Below are positions 17,022-24,199 of a stretch of 64,000 bases of DNA, piece after piece; positions within the stretch are counted from its first letter, which is position 1, and each line of letters starts with the position of its first letter. Made by a program: the position numbers and the translations under genes. This DNA comes from an uncultured Sutterella sp. GTDB taxonomy: Bacteria > Pseudomonadota > Gammaproteobacteria > Burkholderiales > Burkholderiaceae_F. The notes beneath the pieces are model-generated. The model ran no database searches. It worked only from the letters and a program-made list of their open reading frames with translations, and had not been told where the DNA came from. Location of the stretch: positions 1 through 64,000 of the forward strand of contig CAJKAP010000012.1 in NCBI GenBank assembly GCA_905197905.1. Reading direction: 5' to 3'.

Positions 17022-19259
17022 TTATTCACGCGGGCTGAAGATCAGCTTGAAGGCTTGGATCACCACCATGAAGGCACCCACGATGAAGACCGTATCGCCC
17101 AAGATGCGGAGCCAGCGCAAGTTCACAAGAGCCAAACTCTGCATGACTTCTTCGCTACGAGCGTACCAGAGACCTTCAGAGATACTGGCAGAAGCCTGGA
17201 TGATACCGATCGGCAAGAGGCTCGTCACGATCATCAGCACTAAGCCCACATTCAAGAGCCAGAAGCCAGGAGCCATCAACATCGGAGAGTACTCTGCTTT
17301 TGGCTTCAAGTAGTTCGTCACCAAGAAGATGAAGCCTAAGGCCAAGAAGCCGTACACACCGAAGAGAGCGGAGTGGGAGTGCACTGCCGTCGTGTTCAAG
17401 CCCTGGAGGTAGAAGAGCGAGATCGGCGGGTTGATCAAGAAGCCGAAGACCCCAGCGCCCAACATGTTCCAGAAGGCCACAGCGACGAAGCACATCACCG
17501 GCCAGCGCAAGCGTTTTGCCCACGGAGCGGCATGCTGATAAGACCAATGTTCATAGGCTTCGTAGCCCAAGAGCACGAGCGGCACCACTTCCAAGGCGGA
17601 GAACACAGCGCCCATACCCATACCAACAGAGGTCACACCAGAGAAGTAAAGGTGGTGCATCGTGCCTGGCACGCCGCCGATCAAGAAGATCGAGGCAGCA
17701 GCCAAGGTGCTCACCGTGGCCGTGCGCAAGCGCACGAGACCGAGGTTGTAGAACACAAAGGCAATGGCAGCCGTAGCAAACACTTCAAAGAAGCCTTCCA
17801 CCCAGAGGTGAACCACCCACCAGCGCCAGTATTCCATGACGGTAAGAGAGGTATGTTCGCCGTAGAAGAGACCCGGACCATAGAAGAGACCCACACCCAC
17901 CATGGAGGCAATGAAGATCGCCAAGAGGTTACGGTCAGAATCTTTGTTCTTCAAAGCGTTCACGGTGCAGCGAAGCATCAAGAAGAGCCAGAGCAAGAGG
18001 CCCACAAAGAGCATCAACTGCCAGAAGCGACCAATATCCAAGAATTCGTAGCCCTGATGACCGAACCAGAAGTTCAAGTGCTTCGGCAAGGTCTGAGCGA
18101 TAGCAACATAGTTACCTGCAAAGGAGCCGCCCGCCACAATCAAGAGTGCTACAAAGAGAAGGTTCACGCCAAAGCGTTGGAACTTCGGATCTTTGCCGCC
18201 GTTAATGATCGGGGCTAAGAAGAGACCAGCCGTCAAGAAGCCAGTAGCAATCCAGAAGATAGCGGACTGAATATGCCAGGTACGGGCCAAGGAGTACGGG
18301 AAGAACTCTGAGGTATCGATACCGTAGAAGCCACCCCCTTCAATCGTGTAGTGAGCGACAAAGCCACCCAACATCACCTGCACTAAGAAGAGTACACCCG
18401 TCAAGGCAACATACTTCCAGAGCGCTTTCTGGCTTGGCGTCAAAGACAACCGAGAGAGCGGATCCGCAGACGGCACCTTCACCTCATCGTGACCCTTCTG
18501 CCAGCTGTAGCCCCAGATCATGAGACCAATACCGAAGAGAAGCACCACAATAGAGACCACAGACCAAATCACGTTTTCCGTCGTCGGCACATTTTCGATC
18601 AACGGTTCATGCGGCCAGTTGTTCGTGTAGGTGGCATCCGTATCCGGGCGGTTCGTCGAAGAAGCCCAAGCCGTCCAGAAGAAGAAAGCGGTCATATCCT
18701 GACGATCAGATTCACCAGCCAAAGTGTTGGCCTTCATGGCGAAGTGTTCACGCGTCGTTGCAAAAGCAGGATCGTCACCGTAGAGCGCTACATAGTATTT
18801 CGCCGTTTCTTTGATGGCTTTAGCGCGCGTGTCAGAGACCGTTACGCGATCATTCGCGTCGGGCTTACCGCCTTCGTTATATTCCGCCTTCATAGCGGCA
18901 CGAAGCGCAGCCTGATTTTCGATCGTGAGTTTGTCGTAAGTCGTCCCAAAGCGTTCCTGAGCGGTCAAATCGAGCCAAGCGCTCAATTCACGGTGCAACC
19001 AATCGGCCGTCCAGTCTGGGGCCTGATAAGCACCGTGGCCCAAGATGGAACCCACTTCCATACCGCCAGTCGACTGCCAAGCCGTCTGACCATGGAGAAT
19101 ATTGTCTTTGGTGAAAAGCACTTCACCCGAAGAGGTTTGCACAACGCTCGGGAAAGGTGGTGCATGACGATAAACCTCACGCCCGGCAAAGCCCAAGAGC
19201 GTGAAGGCCACAACGAGTACTGCAATGAGCAAGTACCATAGCTTTTTATATTGACCCAT
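17022..19259 (-). CDS. norB: Quinol-dependent nitric oxide reductase (qNor)
   Basis: This 745-residue membrane enzyme reduces NO to N2O with quinol electrons. It has the long N-terminal periplasmic extension of the quinol type (about residues 35-220, starting after the first helix), followed by a haem-copper-oxidase-like bundle of about 13 helices. Conserved histidine segments include ARTWHIQSAIFW, WRWWVVHLWVEGFFEVF and GTMHHLYFSG. There is no separate norC cytochrome gene, as expected for qNor. A palindrome that fits an NsrR operator lies about 80-100 bases upstream. In an anaerobic gut bacterium this is probably NO detoxification rather than full denitrification; no nir or nos gene is in the window. 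Confidence 0.93.
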   Translation of the reverse strand: MGQYKKLWYLLIAVLVVAFTLLGFAGREVYRHAPPFPSVVQTSSGEVLFTKDNILHGQTAWQSTGGMEVGSILGHGAYQAPDWTADWLHRELSAWLDLTAQERFGTTYDKLTIENQAALRAAMKAEYNEGGKPDANDRVTVSDTRAKAIKETAKYYVALYGDDPAFATTREHFAMKANTLAGESDRQDMTAFFFWTAWASSTNRPDTDATYTNNWPHEPLIENVPTTENVIWSVVSIVVLLFGIGLMIWGYSWQKGHDEVKVPSADPLSRLSLTPSQKALWKYVALTGVLFLVQVMLGGFVAHYTIEGGGFYGIDTSEFFPYSLARTWHIQSAIFWIATGFLTAGLFLAPIINGGKDPKFQRFGVNLLFVALLIVAGGSFAGNYVAIAQTLPKHLNFWFGHQGYEFLDIGRFWQLMLFVGLLLWLFLMLRCTVNALKNKDSDRNLLAIFIASMVGVGLFYGPGLFYGEHTSLTVMEYWRWWVVHLWVEGFFEVFATAAIAFVFYNLGLVRLRTATVSTLAAASIFLIGGVPGTMHHLYFSGVTSVGMGMGAVFSALEVVPLVLLGYEAYEHWSYQHAAPWAKRLRWPVMCFVAVAFWNMLGAGVFGFLINPPISLFYLQGLNTTAVHSHSALFGVYGFLALGFIFLVTNYLKPKAEYSPMLMAPGFWLLNVGLVLMIVTSLLPIGIIQASASISEGLWYARSEEVMQSLALVNLRWLRILGDTVFIVGAFMVVIQAFKLIFSPRE

Positions 19260-19909
19260 AAGGATTCTCGCTTTTTTCTTTATGAAGTTGAGACGTATCT
19301 TGAGGTGCGCTTCCTACCTCAAAACAAAGGGATTTTTAAATGTTGTATTTCAAATACAACTTTTATGTTCCTCATCGTATCGAATCGTTACGCCTCGCAC
19401 ATCTCCCTTTTGGGAGGGGTTAGCAGAACCCTCTCCACGGAGATAACTCTGCGGTATTAGTCCCTCTGAGAGAGGCTTCTTCACCCTAACAGTCCTACGT
19501 AAAAACTAAGGAAATAACTTATTCTCACTACTCGCACAGTTGAGTTAAAAAGTTTCGACTTTATCTAAAAAGAGAAACCCGACAAAAATGCTCAACTTTT
19601 TTATTAGCTAAAAACTATAAATTTATAAAAATCAATAGTTAATTAATTTCTTTCTTTCTCTCCTCTTTTCCCTCTCGCTTTCCCTAACTTTCCTTTTGTA
19701 GTACGCAAAAACTGGCATACTTCTTCCTGCATTAACGAATTTTTTGCAAAAACGACCTTTCTACTCGTTTTTCCCTAGGGCTTAAGCCCCACAAGGAAAG
19801 CGCAGAATCAATAAGACCAAACTCTCTTAGCGTTTTTCTTTTTTTTGTGCCTACAATCGAAGAAGAGGTCACTCCCCCAACCCCTCATTTTTTCCCTCGG
19901 AGAAGCCCC
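19260..19909. other. 650-base intergenic region between the qNor gene and the permease gene
   Basis: The left part holds the NsrR-like site for the leftward gene. At about 19399-19480 comes a run of short hairpins: CTCCC/GGGAG, GGTT/AACC, CTCC/GGAG and CCTCT/AGAGG. I do not recognise an RNA family in it. The middle is AT-rich. Near 19773-19789 two palindromes overlap (CCCTAGGG and GGGCTTAAGCCC). CTACAAT at 19851 could be a -10 element for the rightward gene, but no matching -35 was seen. Confidence 0.5.
19342..19360 (-). promoter_or_regulatory. NsrR-type nitric-oxide-responsive operator
   Basis: A perfect palindrome reads GTTGTATTT-C-AAATACAAC. After one mismatched base on each side it continues AAA/TTT (19338-19364). 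This matches the 11-1-11 NsrR consensus built around ATGYATTT-N-AAATRCAT. It lies 83-101 bases upstream of the qNor start codon, so NO would relieve repression. No NsrR gene is in the window. Confidence 0.75.
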
Positions 19910-21115
19910 ATGTATAACTTTTTAGCCGCTTTCGTGATTTGCGGCATTGTGATTCTGTTTGGCGACTTTATTTCGCGTATCACAAAGGCCTGGATCCCCT
20001 CAGTTTTTGCCTCAGCCGTGTTGATTTTGCTCGGCTACTGGACCGTGATTCCTGCGAGTCTTGTGAAAGACTCCTTCTTGATTCCCTTTGGGGCAACGCT
20101 TGGTATCTTCTTGCTTATTACCCACTTGGGGACCATTATTAGCGTGAAGCAGTTGATGGCTCAGTGGCGTGCCGCCTTGATCTGTCTCTCTGGATTGGCT
20201 GGCATGGTAGTGCTTTGCTACTTTGTGGCACCATTTTTTATGGATCGCGCCCTTGTGATCGCCGGTCTCCCGCCGCTCACGGGCGGTATCGTGGCCGCGA
20301 CGATGATGCAAACGGCCGCTACGAAGGCTGGTTTAACCGTTGCTGCTGTGTTTGCTATTGCCATGTACTGCGTGCAAGGTTTCGCTGGTTACCCACTTAC
20401 GGCTATCTGCTTAAAGCGTGAAGGCGCTCGTCTTCTGGAAGGCTACCGCAAAGGTGAATTGACGCTTTCTGAAGAAGATATGGACGCTGTGCATAGTGCC
20501 ACTAAATTGGGGGCAGGACAGGTTGAAGCTTCGACGGTTCGTCTGCCTTTACAGCTTCCCGAATCGTGGAACTCTCCCACGATGGTGCTGACGAAGTTGG
20601 GCGTAGTGGCTTGGCTCGCACTTGAAATTGCCCCTTATACCAAGATTTCCGCTGCGATTTGGGCTCTGCTCTTAGGTATTATTTTCTGCCGCTTGGGCTT
20701 CTTGGATCGTAACTCTCTGGTGAAAGCGAATTCCGCTGGCATCATGATGTTCGCCTTGACGATGTACATCTTCGACGGCTTAAAGGATTGCACTCCCGAG
20801 ATGCTCGGTTCTATTATCGGACCTATGATTACGTTGATTGTGATCGGTCTCGTCGGGATGTTCTTTGTGGCCTACTTCGTGGCCAAAGCCTTGAAGGTGA
20901 GCGTGCCACTTGCTTTTGCAAACTGTTTGACCGCCCTTTACGGTTATCCGTTTGACCAGATCATCACGATTCAGACGTGTGATGCTCTCACTAAAGATCC
21001 TCAGGAACATGCCTTCTTGATGAGCCGCATGTTCCCCGCAATGATTGTGAGCGGGTTCGTCACGGTGACGATTACCTCGGTGATCATTGCAGGTATTTTT
21101 GTCAATATGCTCTAA
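19910..21115 (+). CDS. Polytopic membrane permease, substrate unknown
   Basis: This 401-residue protein has about ten to eleven hydrophobic helices from the first residues (FLAAFVICGIVILFG) to the end (GFVTVTITSVIIAGIFV), and a hydrophilic loop near 170-215. I do not recognise the family with confidence; it looks like a secondary transporter. The ATG at 19910 has GGAG seven bases upstream. The longer frame from 19847 would add a 21-residue proline-rich, non-helical tail. It lies 35 bases before an M20 amidohydrolase gene, so it may import the acylated amino acid or peptide that the hydrolase cleaves. Confidence 0.7.
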   Translation: MYNFLAAFVICGIVILFGDFISRITKAWIPSVFASAVLILLGYWTVIPASLVKDSFLIPFGATLGIFLLITHLGTIISVKQLMAQWRAALICLSGLAGMVVLCYFVAPFFMDRALVIAGLPPLTGGIVAATMMQTAATKAGLTVAAVFAIAMYCVQGFAGYPLTAICLKREGARLLEGYRKGELTLSEEDMDAVHSATKLGAGQVEASTVRLPLQLPESWNSPTMVLTKLGVVAWLALEIAPYTKISAAIWALLLGIIFCRLGFLDRNSLVKANSAGIMMFALTMYIFDGLKDCTPEMLGSIIGPMITLIVIGLVGMFFVAYFVAKALKVSVPLAFANCLTALYGYPFDQIITIQTCDALTKDPQEHAFLMSRMFPAMIVSGFVTVTITSVIIAGIFVNML

Positions 21116-21150
21116 AAAGAAGTTAGAGCGCTTTTTGTGGACATTGAAAA

Positions 21151-22326
21151 ATGGCGAATTTACAAGAACTTATGGCTAAATATGGCGACTATCAGGTGAA
21201 GATGCGCCGCCACTTCCACCAACATCCAGAAATCAGCTGCCACGAATACGAAACGAGTAAGCGTGTGCAGGAAGAATTAACGGCTGCTGGCATTCCCTGG
21301 AAGCAAATTGGCCTAGAAACTGGTGTTGTCGCCGAAATTAAAGGTAACCATCCTGGCAAAACTTTCATGCTCCGTGGCGACATGGACGCGCTTGAAGTGC
21401 TCGAAAAAACGGGCTGCGACTTTGCTAGCCAAAATGAAGGCGTGATGCACGCTTGCGGTCACGACTGTCACACATCGATGTTGCTCACGGCAGCGCTGAT
21501 GTTGAACGAGATGAAAGATCAGATTCACGGTACCGTGCGTCTTTTCTTCCAGCCGGCCGAAGAATGCGCCAAGGGCGCTAAGGCCATGATCGCAGGTGGC
21601 GCATTGGACGGCGTTGACGCTTGCTTTGGGATGCACGTTTGGAGTGATATTCCCGCTGGGAAAGTTTCTCTCGAAGTGGGCCCTCGTATGGCCTCTGGTG
21701 ACCTCTTCAAGATCCACGTCAAAGCCAAGGGTGGTCACGGCGCACAACCCCACCTTTGCGTGGACGCTGTTGTGGTCGGCGCTGCCATTGTGCAGAACTT
21801 GCAGACGATTGTGAGTCGCGAAACGCCACCAACTGAAACTGCCGTGGTCTCCGTGGGGATCTTTAACGCAGGTACGCGCTTTAATGTGATTGCAGGCACC
21901 GCTTACTTGGAAGGCACGACTCGCTGCTTTAATCCTGAAATTCGCGCGAAGTTCCCGGAACAGATCACGCGTATTGCTTCGGAAACGGCAAAGACCTTTG
22001 GGGCTGAAGCCGAAGTGGAATATCTCCCACAAGTACCGCCAACGATTAACGACGCTCGTATCAACGGCATTGCGCTTGAAGCTGCCGAGTCCATTTTTGG
22101 CAAGGATTGCGAAGCGGGTTACGGTTGCACCATGGGTGGCGAAGACTTCGCCTACTTCACGGAACGCGTTCCTGGCGCTATGGCCTTCTTGGGCGTTCGT
22201 AATGAAGCGCTTGATGCGGTCTACCCACAGCACTCTAACTTCTACAAAGTAGACGAAAGCGTGCTCATTAAGGGTGCTGCGCTTTATGTGCAGACGGCAC
22301 TTAACTTCTTAAACGCCGAAAAATAA
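21151..22326 (+). CDS. M20 family amidohydrolase (hippurate/N-acyl-amino-acid hydrolase type)
   Basis: This 391-residue metallohydrolase of the M20D type has the metal-site motifs MRGDMDALEV, MHACGHDCHTSM and QPAEECAKGAK, the dimerisation-domain motif GGHGAQPH, and a late CTMGGEDFAYF. The family cleaves the amide of N-acyl or aromatic-acyl amino acids in the cytoplasm. It is almost certainly co-transcribed with the permease 35 bases upstream, giving an import-and-deacylate pair. A terminator follows at 22354-22397. The substrate cannot be read from sequence. A second, divergent M20 enzyme is encoded at 48191-49471. Confidence 0.88.
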   Translation: MANLQELMAKYGDYQVKMRRHFHQHPEISCHEYETSKRVQEELTAAGIPWKQIGLETGVVAEIKGNHPGKTFMLRGDMDALEVLEKTGCDFASQNEGVMHACGHDCHTSMLLTAALMLNEMKDQIHGTVRLFFQPAEECAKGAKAMIAGGALDGVDACFGMHVWSDIPAGKVSLEVGPRMASGDLFKIHVKAKGGHGAQPHLCVDAVVVGAAIVQNLQTIVSRETPPTETAVVSVGIFNAGTRFNVIAGTAYLEGTTRCFNPEIRAKFPEQITRIASETAKTFGAEAEVEYLPQVPPTINDARINGIALEAAESIFGKDCEAGYGCTMGGEDFAYFTERVPGAMAFLGVRNEALDAVYPQHSNFYKVDESVLIKGAALYVQTALNFLNAEK

Positions 22327-22353
22327 TCTTTCGCGCTTAAGCTAACCCACACT

Positions 22354-22397
22354 AGCCTCTTGAGAAAAATTTCTTTCCCAAGAGGCTTTCCTTTTTG
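22354..22397 (+). terminator. Rho-independent terminator after the M20 amidohydrolase gene
   Basis: A nine-base stem, AGCCTCTTG/CAAGAGGCT (22354-22362 with 22379-22387), is followed by a T-rich tail. Confidence 0.85.
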
Positions 22398-22528
22398 TAA
22401 CCCTCGTCATTACAATTGCTCACGTCCTTTTCTCTCCCCTTCCGTTAACATGCTAATAACAAATGAAATTCCTAATGCGCGCTTCATAAACCGACTAGTT
22501 TGAGCGCGTCTTTTTGCTGGAGAAAGGT

Positions 22529-23122
22529 ATGTCCGAGATTAAACCACTTAATATTTTGATCGTTGATGCTGGCTGCAAATTCCATGGAGGCGGCAGTACG
22601 CTTAATCACGCGCTCTCACAGCGCGCTGCCGAGCTCTTAAAGGGCTTTGGCCACAAAGTAACCGTAACTGAAGTTGATCGCGACTTTGACCCTGATGAAG
22701 AAGCGGCTAAGTTTGCCCAAGCTGACAGCATCATCGTACAGTTCCCTGGCTGGTGGATGAGCTATCCGTGGCAATTGAAGCGCTACATTGATGAAGTCTT
22801 TATGCGCCCCGCGATTAATCCTAACGATGGTCGTAGCCGCCATGATCACACGAGACTCTACGGCACAGGTGGCACGCTCACAGGCAAAACCTACATGTTG
22901 AGCACGACGTGGAACGCCCCAATTGATGCTTTCACAGAACCCTTGCAGTTCTTTGAAGGTCGAGGCATTGATGGCGTGCTCTTCCCAGTGCACAAAGCCT
23001 TCCAATTTATCGGAATGCGCCCCACCACGTCCTTCATCATTAATGATGTCTTCAAGCATCCAACGCTTACCGACGACTTTAAGCGTTTTGATGAGCATCT
23101 CACCCGCTTCTATGGTGCTTAA
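22529..23122 (+). CDS. mdaB: MdaB-type NADPH:quinone reductase (flavodoxin fold)
   Basis: This 197-residue flavodoxin-fold oxidoreductase has the flavin phosphate loop region early (VDAGCKFHGGGSTLN), the FPGWWMSYPWQLKRYIDEV block, and GTGGTLTGKTYMLSTTWN, all typical of MdaB/KefF-like quinone reductases. The enzyme performs two-electron reduction of quinones, guarding against redox cycling. The ATG at 22529 is preferred because GGAGAAAGG stands directly upstream. It appears to be a single-gene unit, bracketed by terminators at 22354 and 23149. Confidence 0.85.
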   Translation: MSEIKPLNILIVDAGCKFHGGGSTLNHALSQRAAELLKGFGHKVTVTEVDRDFDPDEEAAKFAQADSIIVQFPGWWMSYPWQLKRYIDEVFMRPAINPNDGRSRHDHTRLYGTGGTLTGKTYMLSTTWNAPIDAFTEPLQFFEGRGIDGVLFPVHKAFQFIGMRPTTSFIINDVFKHPTLTDDFKRFDEHLTRFYGA

Positions 23123-23148
23123 TTAGAGATTATTTTTTCTCGCCTCTA

Positions 23149-23183
23149 CGCCTTTGATTTTCAAAATCAGAGGCGTTTTTTTC
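23149..23183 (+). terminator. Rho-independent terminator after mdaB
   Basis: A long stem (CGCCT-TT-GATTTT pairing with AAAATC-AG-AGGCG, 23149-23175) is followed by a T-run to 23183. Confidence 0.9.
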
Positions 23184-23374
23184 TATTTAATGTCAAAAAT
23201 ATTGAGAAAAAGCATAATTTTATTGATGAAAATCACTAGATCAACGCAAAATCTACTTTAAGTCTGCTAGAGTAAAAAGATGGGAGGAAAAAACGTTTGT
23301 GCGCTCTCTCACGCAAACTGTGACCCTCATCATTTTTTCTCCCCAGTCTGTCGTTTGTGTTTTTACTTTGTATT

Positions 23375-24073
23375 ATGCCTGTCGTTAATCCCGAAACAGT
23401 CGTTTCTACTAAGTCTCCTGACACCCCGACTAAAAAGAAAAAACGAGGTCGTCATCCTAAAGGAGATAAAGCATTTGAATTTACGCTTCAAGTGCGCCTT
23501 TCTGATGAACAGCACAAAACCTATCAAAACTTGGGAGGTTATGAATGGTTGCGTCATGTGCTAAACGTTGCTGCTCAAACTCCAGAAGAAGTGAGCCTTG
23601 AGCGCGAAGACGAACCTCTCTTTATTCGTGCCCTCCCCTCGACCCAAACGCCTATGACCATTCCAGAAGTGGCCATTCAAGCGTTGGGCTCTGACAAGAA
23701 AGCAAAACGCGGTAGTGCCCTAAAAGCCGCTGGCGCCGAATTCGATCCTGTTTCTCTCTTAACCCCCAGCCCAGAGCGCTCCTTTTTCTACCAAATGCCT
23801 GATGATCGACTCCTTGACCTTGGGATTGCTAAGGGTGATATGTTGGTCGTGAAGCAGGGACTTCGTCCTCGCACAGGAGATATTGTGCTCATGGTCGATA
23901 TTGATGCCACGAAACCCACTTTCCACGTCGGGAAACTTCTCATCAAAGAGGGAGAGCATTTCCTTTGCTCAGAAAATGCAAAAAATCCCTCGCCCACCCT
24001 TCTTTTTTCGGACTTTCAAAAGTGTCTCTTTGGGGTGGTCGTGAGCTCGGTGAAGCACTTCCGCAAGTTCTAA
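23375..24073 (+). CDS. LexA/UmuD-like (S24 fold) protein with a degenerate catalytic site
   Basis: This is a 232-residue protein. The N-terminus has a strongly basic stretch (KKKKRGRHPKGDK, about residues 20-33) and a short helical region. The C-terminal half (about 128-225) follows the UmuD/LexA peptidase pattern: FFYQMPDDRLLDLGIAKGD, then VVKQGLRPRTGDIVLM, then FHVGKLLIKEGEH. Where active S24 proteins have serine in a GDSM-type motif, this one reads DDRLL. The lysine position reads G in HVGKLL, with a lysine one residue later. It is therefore probably not self-cleaving. No umuC or phage genes are adjacent. The ATG at 23375 is preferred over a GTG at 23357. Function unknown; a DNA-binding regulator is possible. 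Confidence 0.65.
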   Translation: MPVVNPETVVSTKSPDTPTKKKKRGRHPKGDKAFEFTLQVRLSDEQHKTYQNLGGYEWLRHVLNVAAQTPEEVSLEREDEPLFIRALPSTQTPMTIPEVAIQALGSDKKAKRGSALKAAGAEFDPVSLLTPSPERSFFYQMPDDRLLDLGIAKGDMLVVKQGLRPRTGDIVLMVDIDATKPTFHVGKLLIKEGEHFLCSENAKNPSPTLLFSDFQKCLFGVVVSSVKHFRKF

Positions 24074-24095
24074 TTTTTCTTTAGAGCGCAAAAAA

Positions 24096-24132
24096 ACGCG
24101 AACACTCCGATAAAAGAGGTTCGCGTTTTTGC
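24096..24132. terminator. Bidirectional terminator between the S24-like gene and the molybdoenzyme gene
   Basis: An ACGCGAAC/GTTCGCGT stem (24096-24103 with 24119-24126) has an A-run on the left and a T-run on the right, so it can end both convergent transcripts. Confidence 0.88.
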
Positions 24133-24199
24133 TTTTCTAGCACTACGTGGGGCAAGGTGTTGAACACCCTGCCCTTTGCGTTACTAGTCGATGCCCAAA

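Noticed and set aside
17373..18218. Open frame of 281 codons on + inside the NO reductase gene
   Set aside because: It is antisense to a multi-helix membrane enzyme. Its His/Glu/Arg-rich composition is a typical reverse-frame shadow of such genes.
19440..19465. Similarity of GCGGTATTAG to a 16S rRNA segment (reverse strand)
   Set aside because: Only about ten bases match a common rRNA stretch; flanks do not continue the similarity, so no rRNA fragment is claimed.
21313..22233. Open frame of 306 codons on - across the M20 amidohydrolase gene
   Set aside because: Same reasoning: the + strand gene holds all metal-site motifs; the - strand product resembles nothing known.
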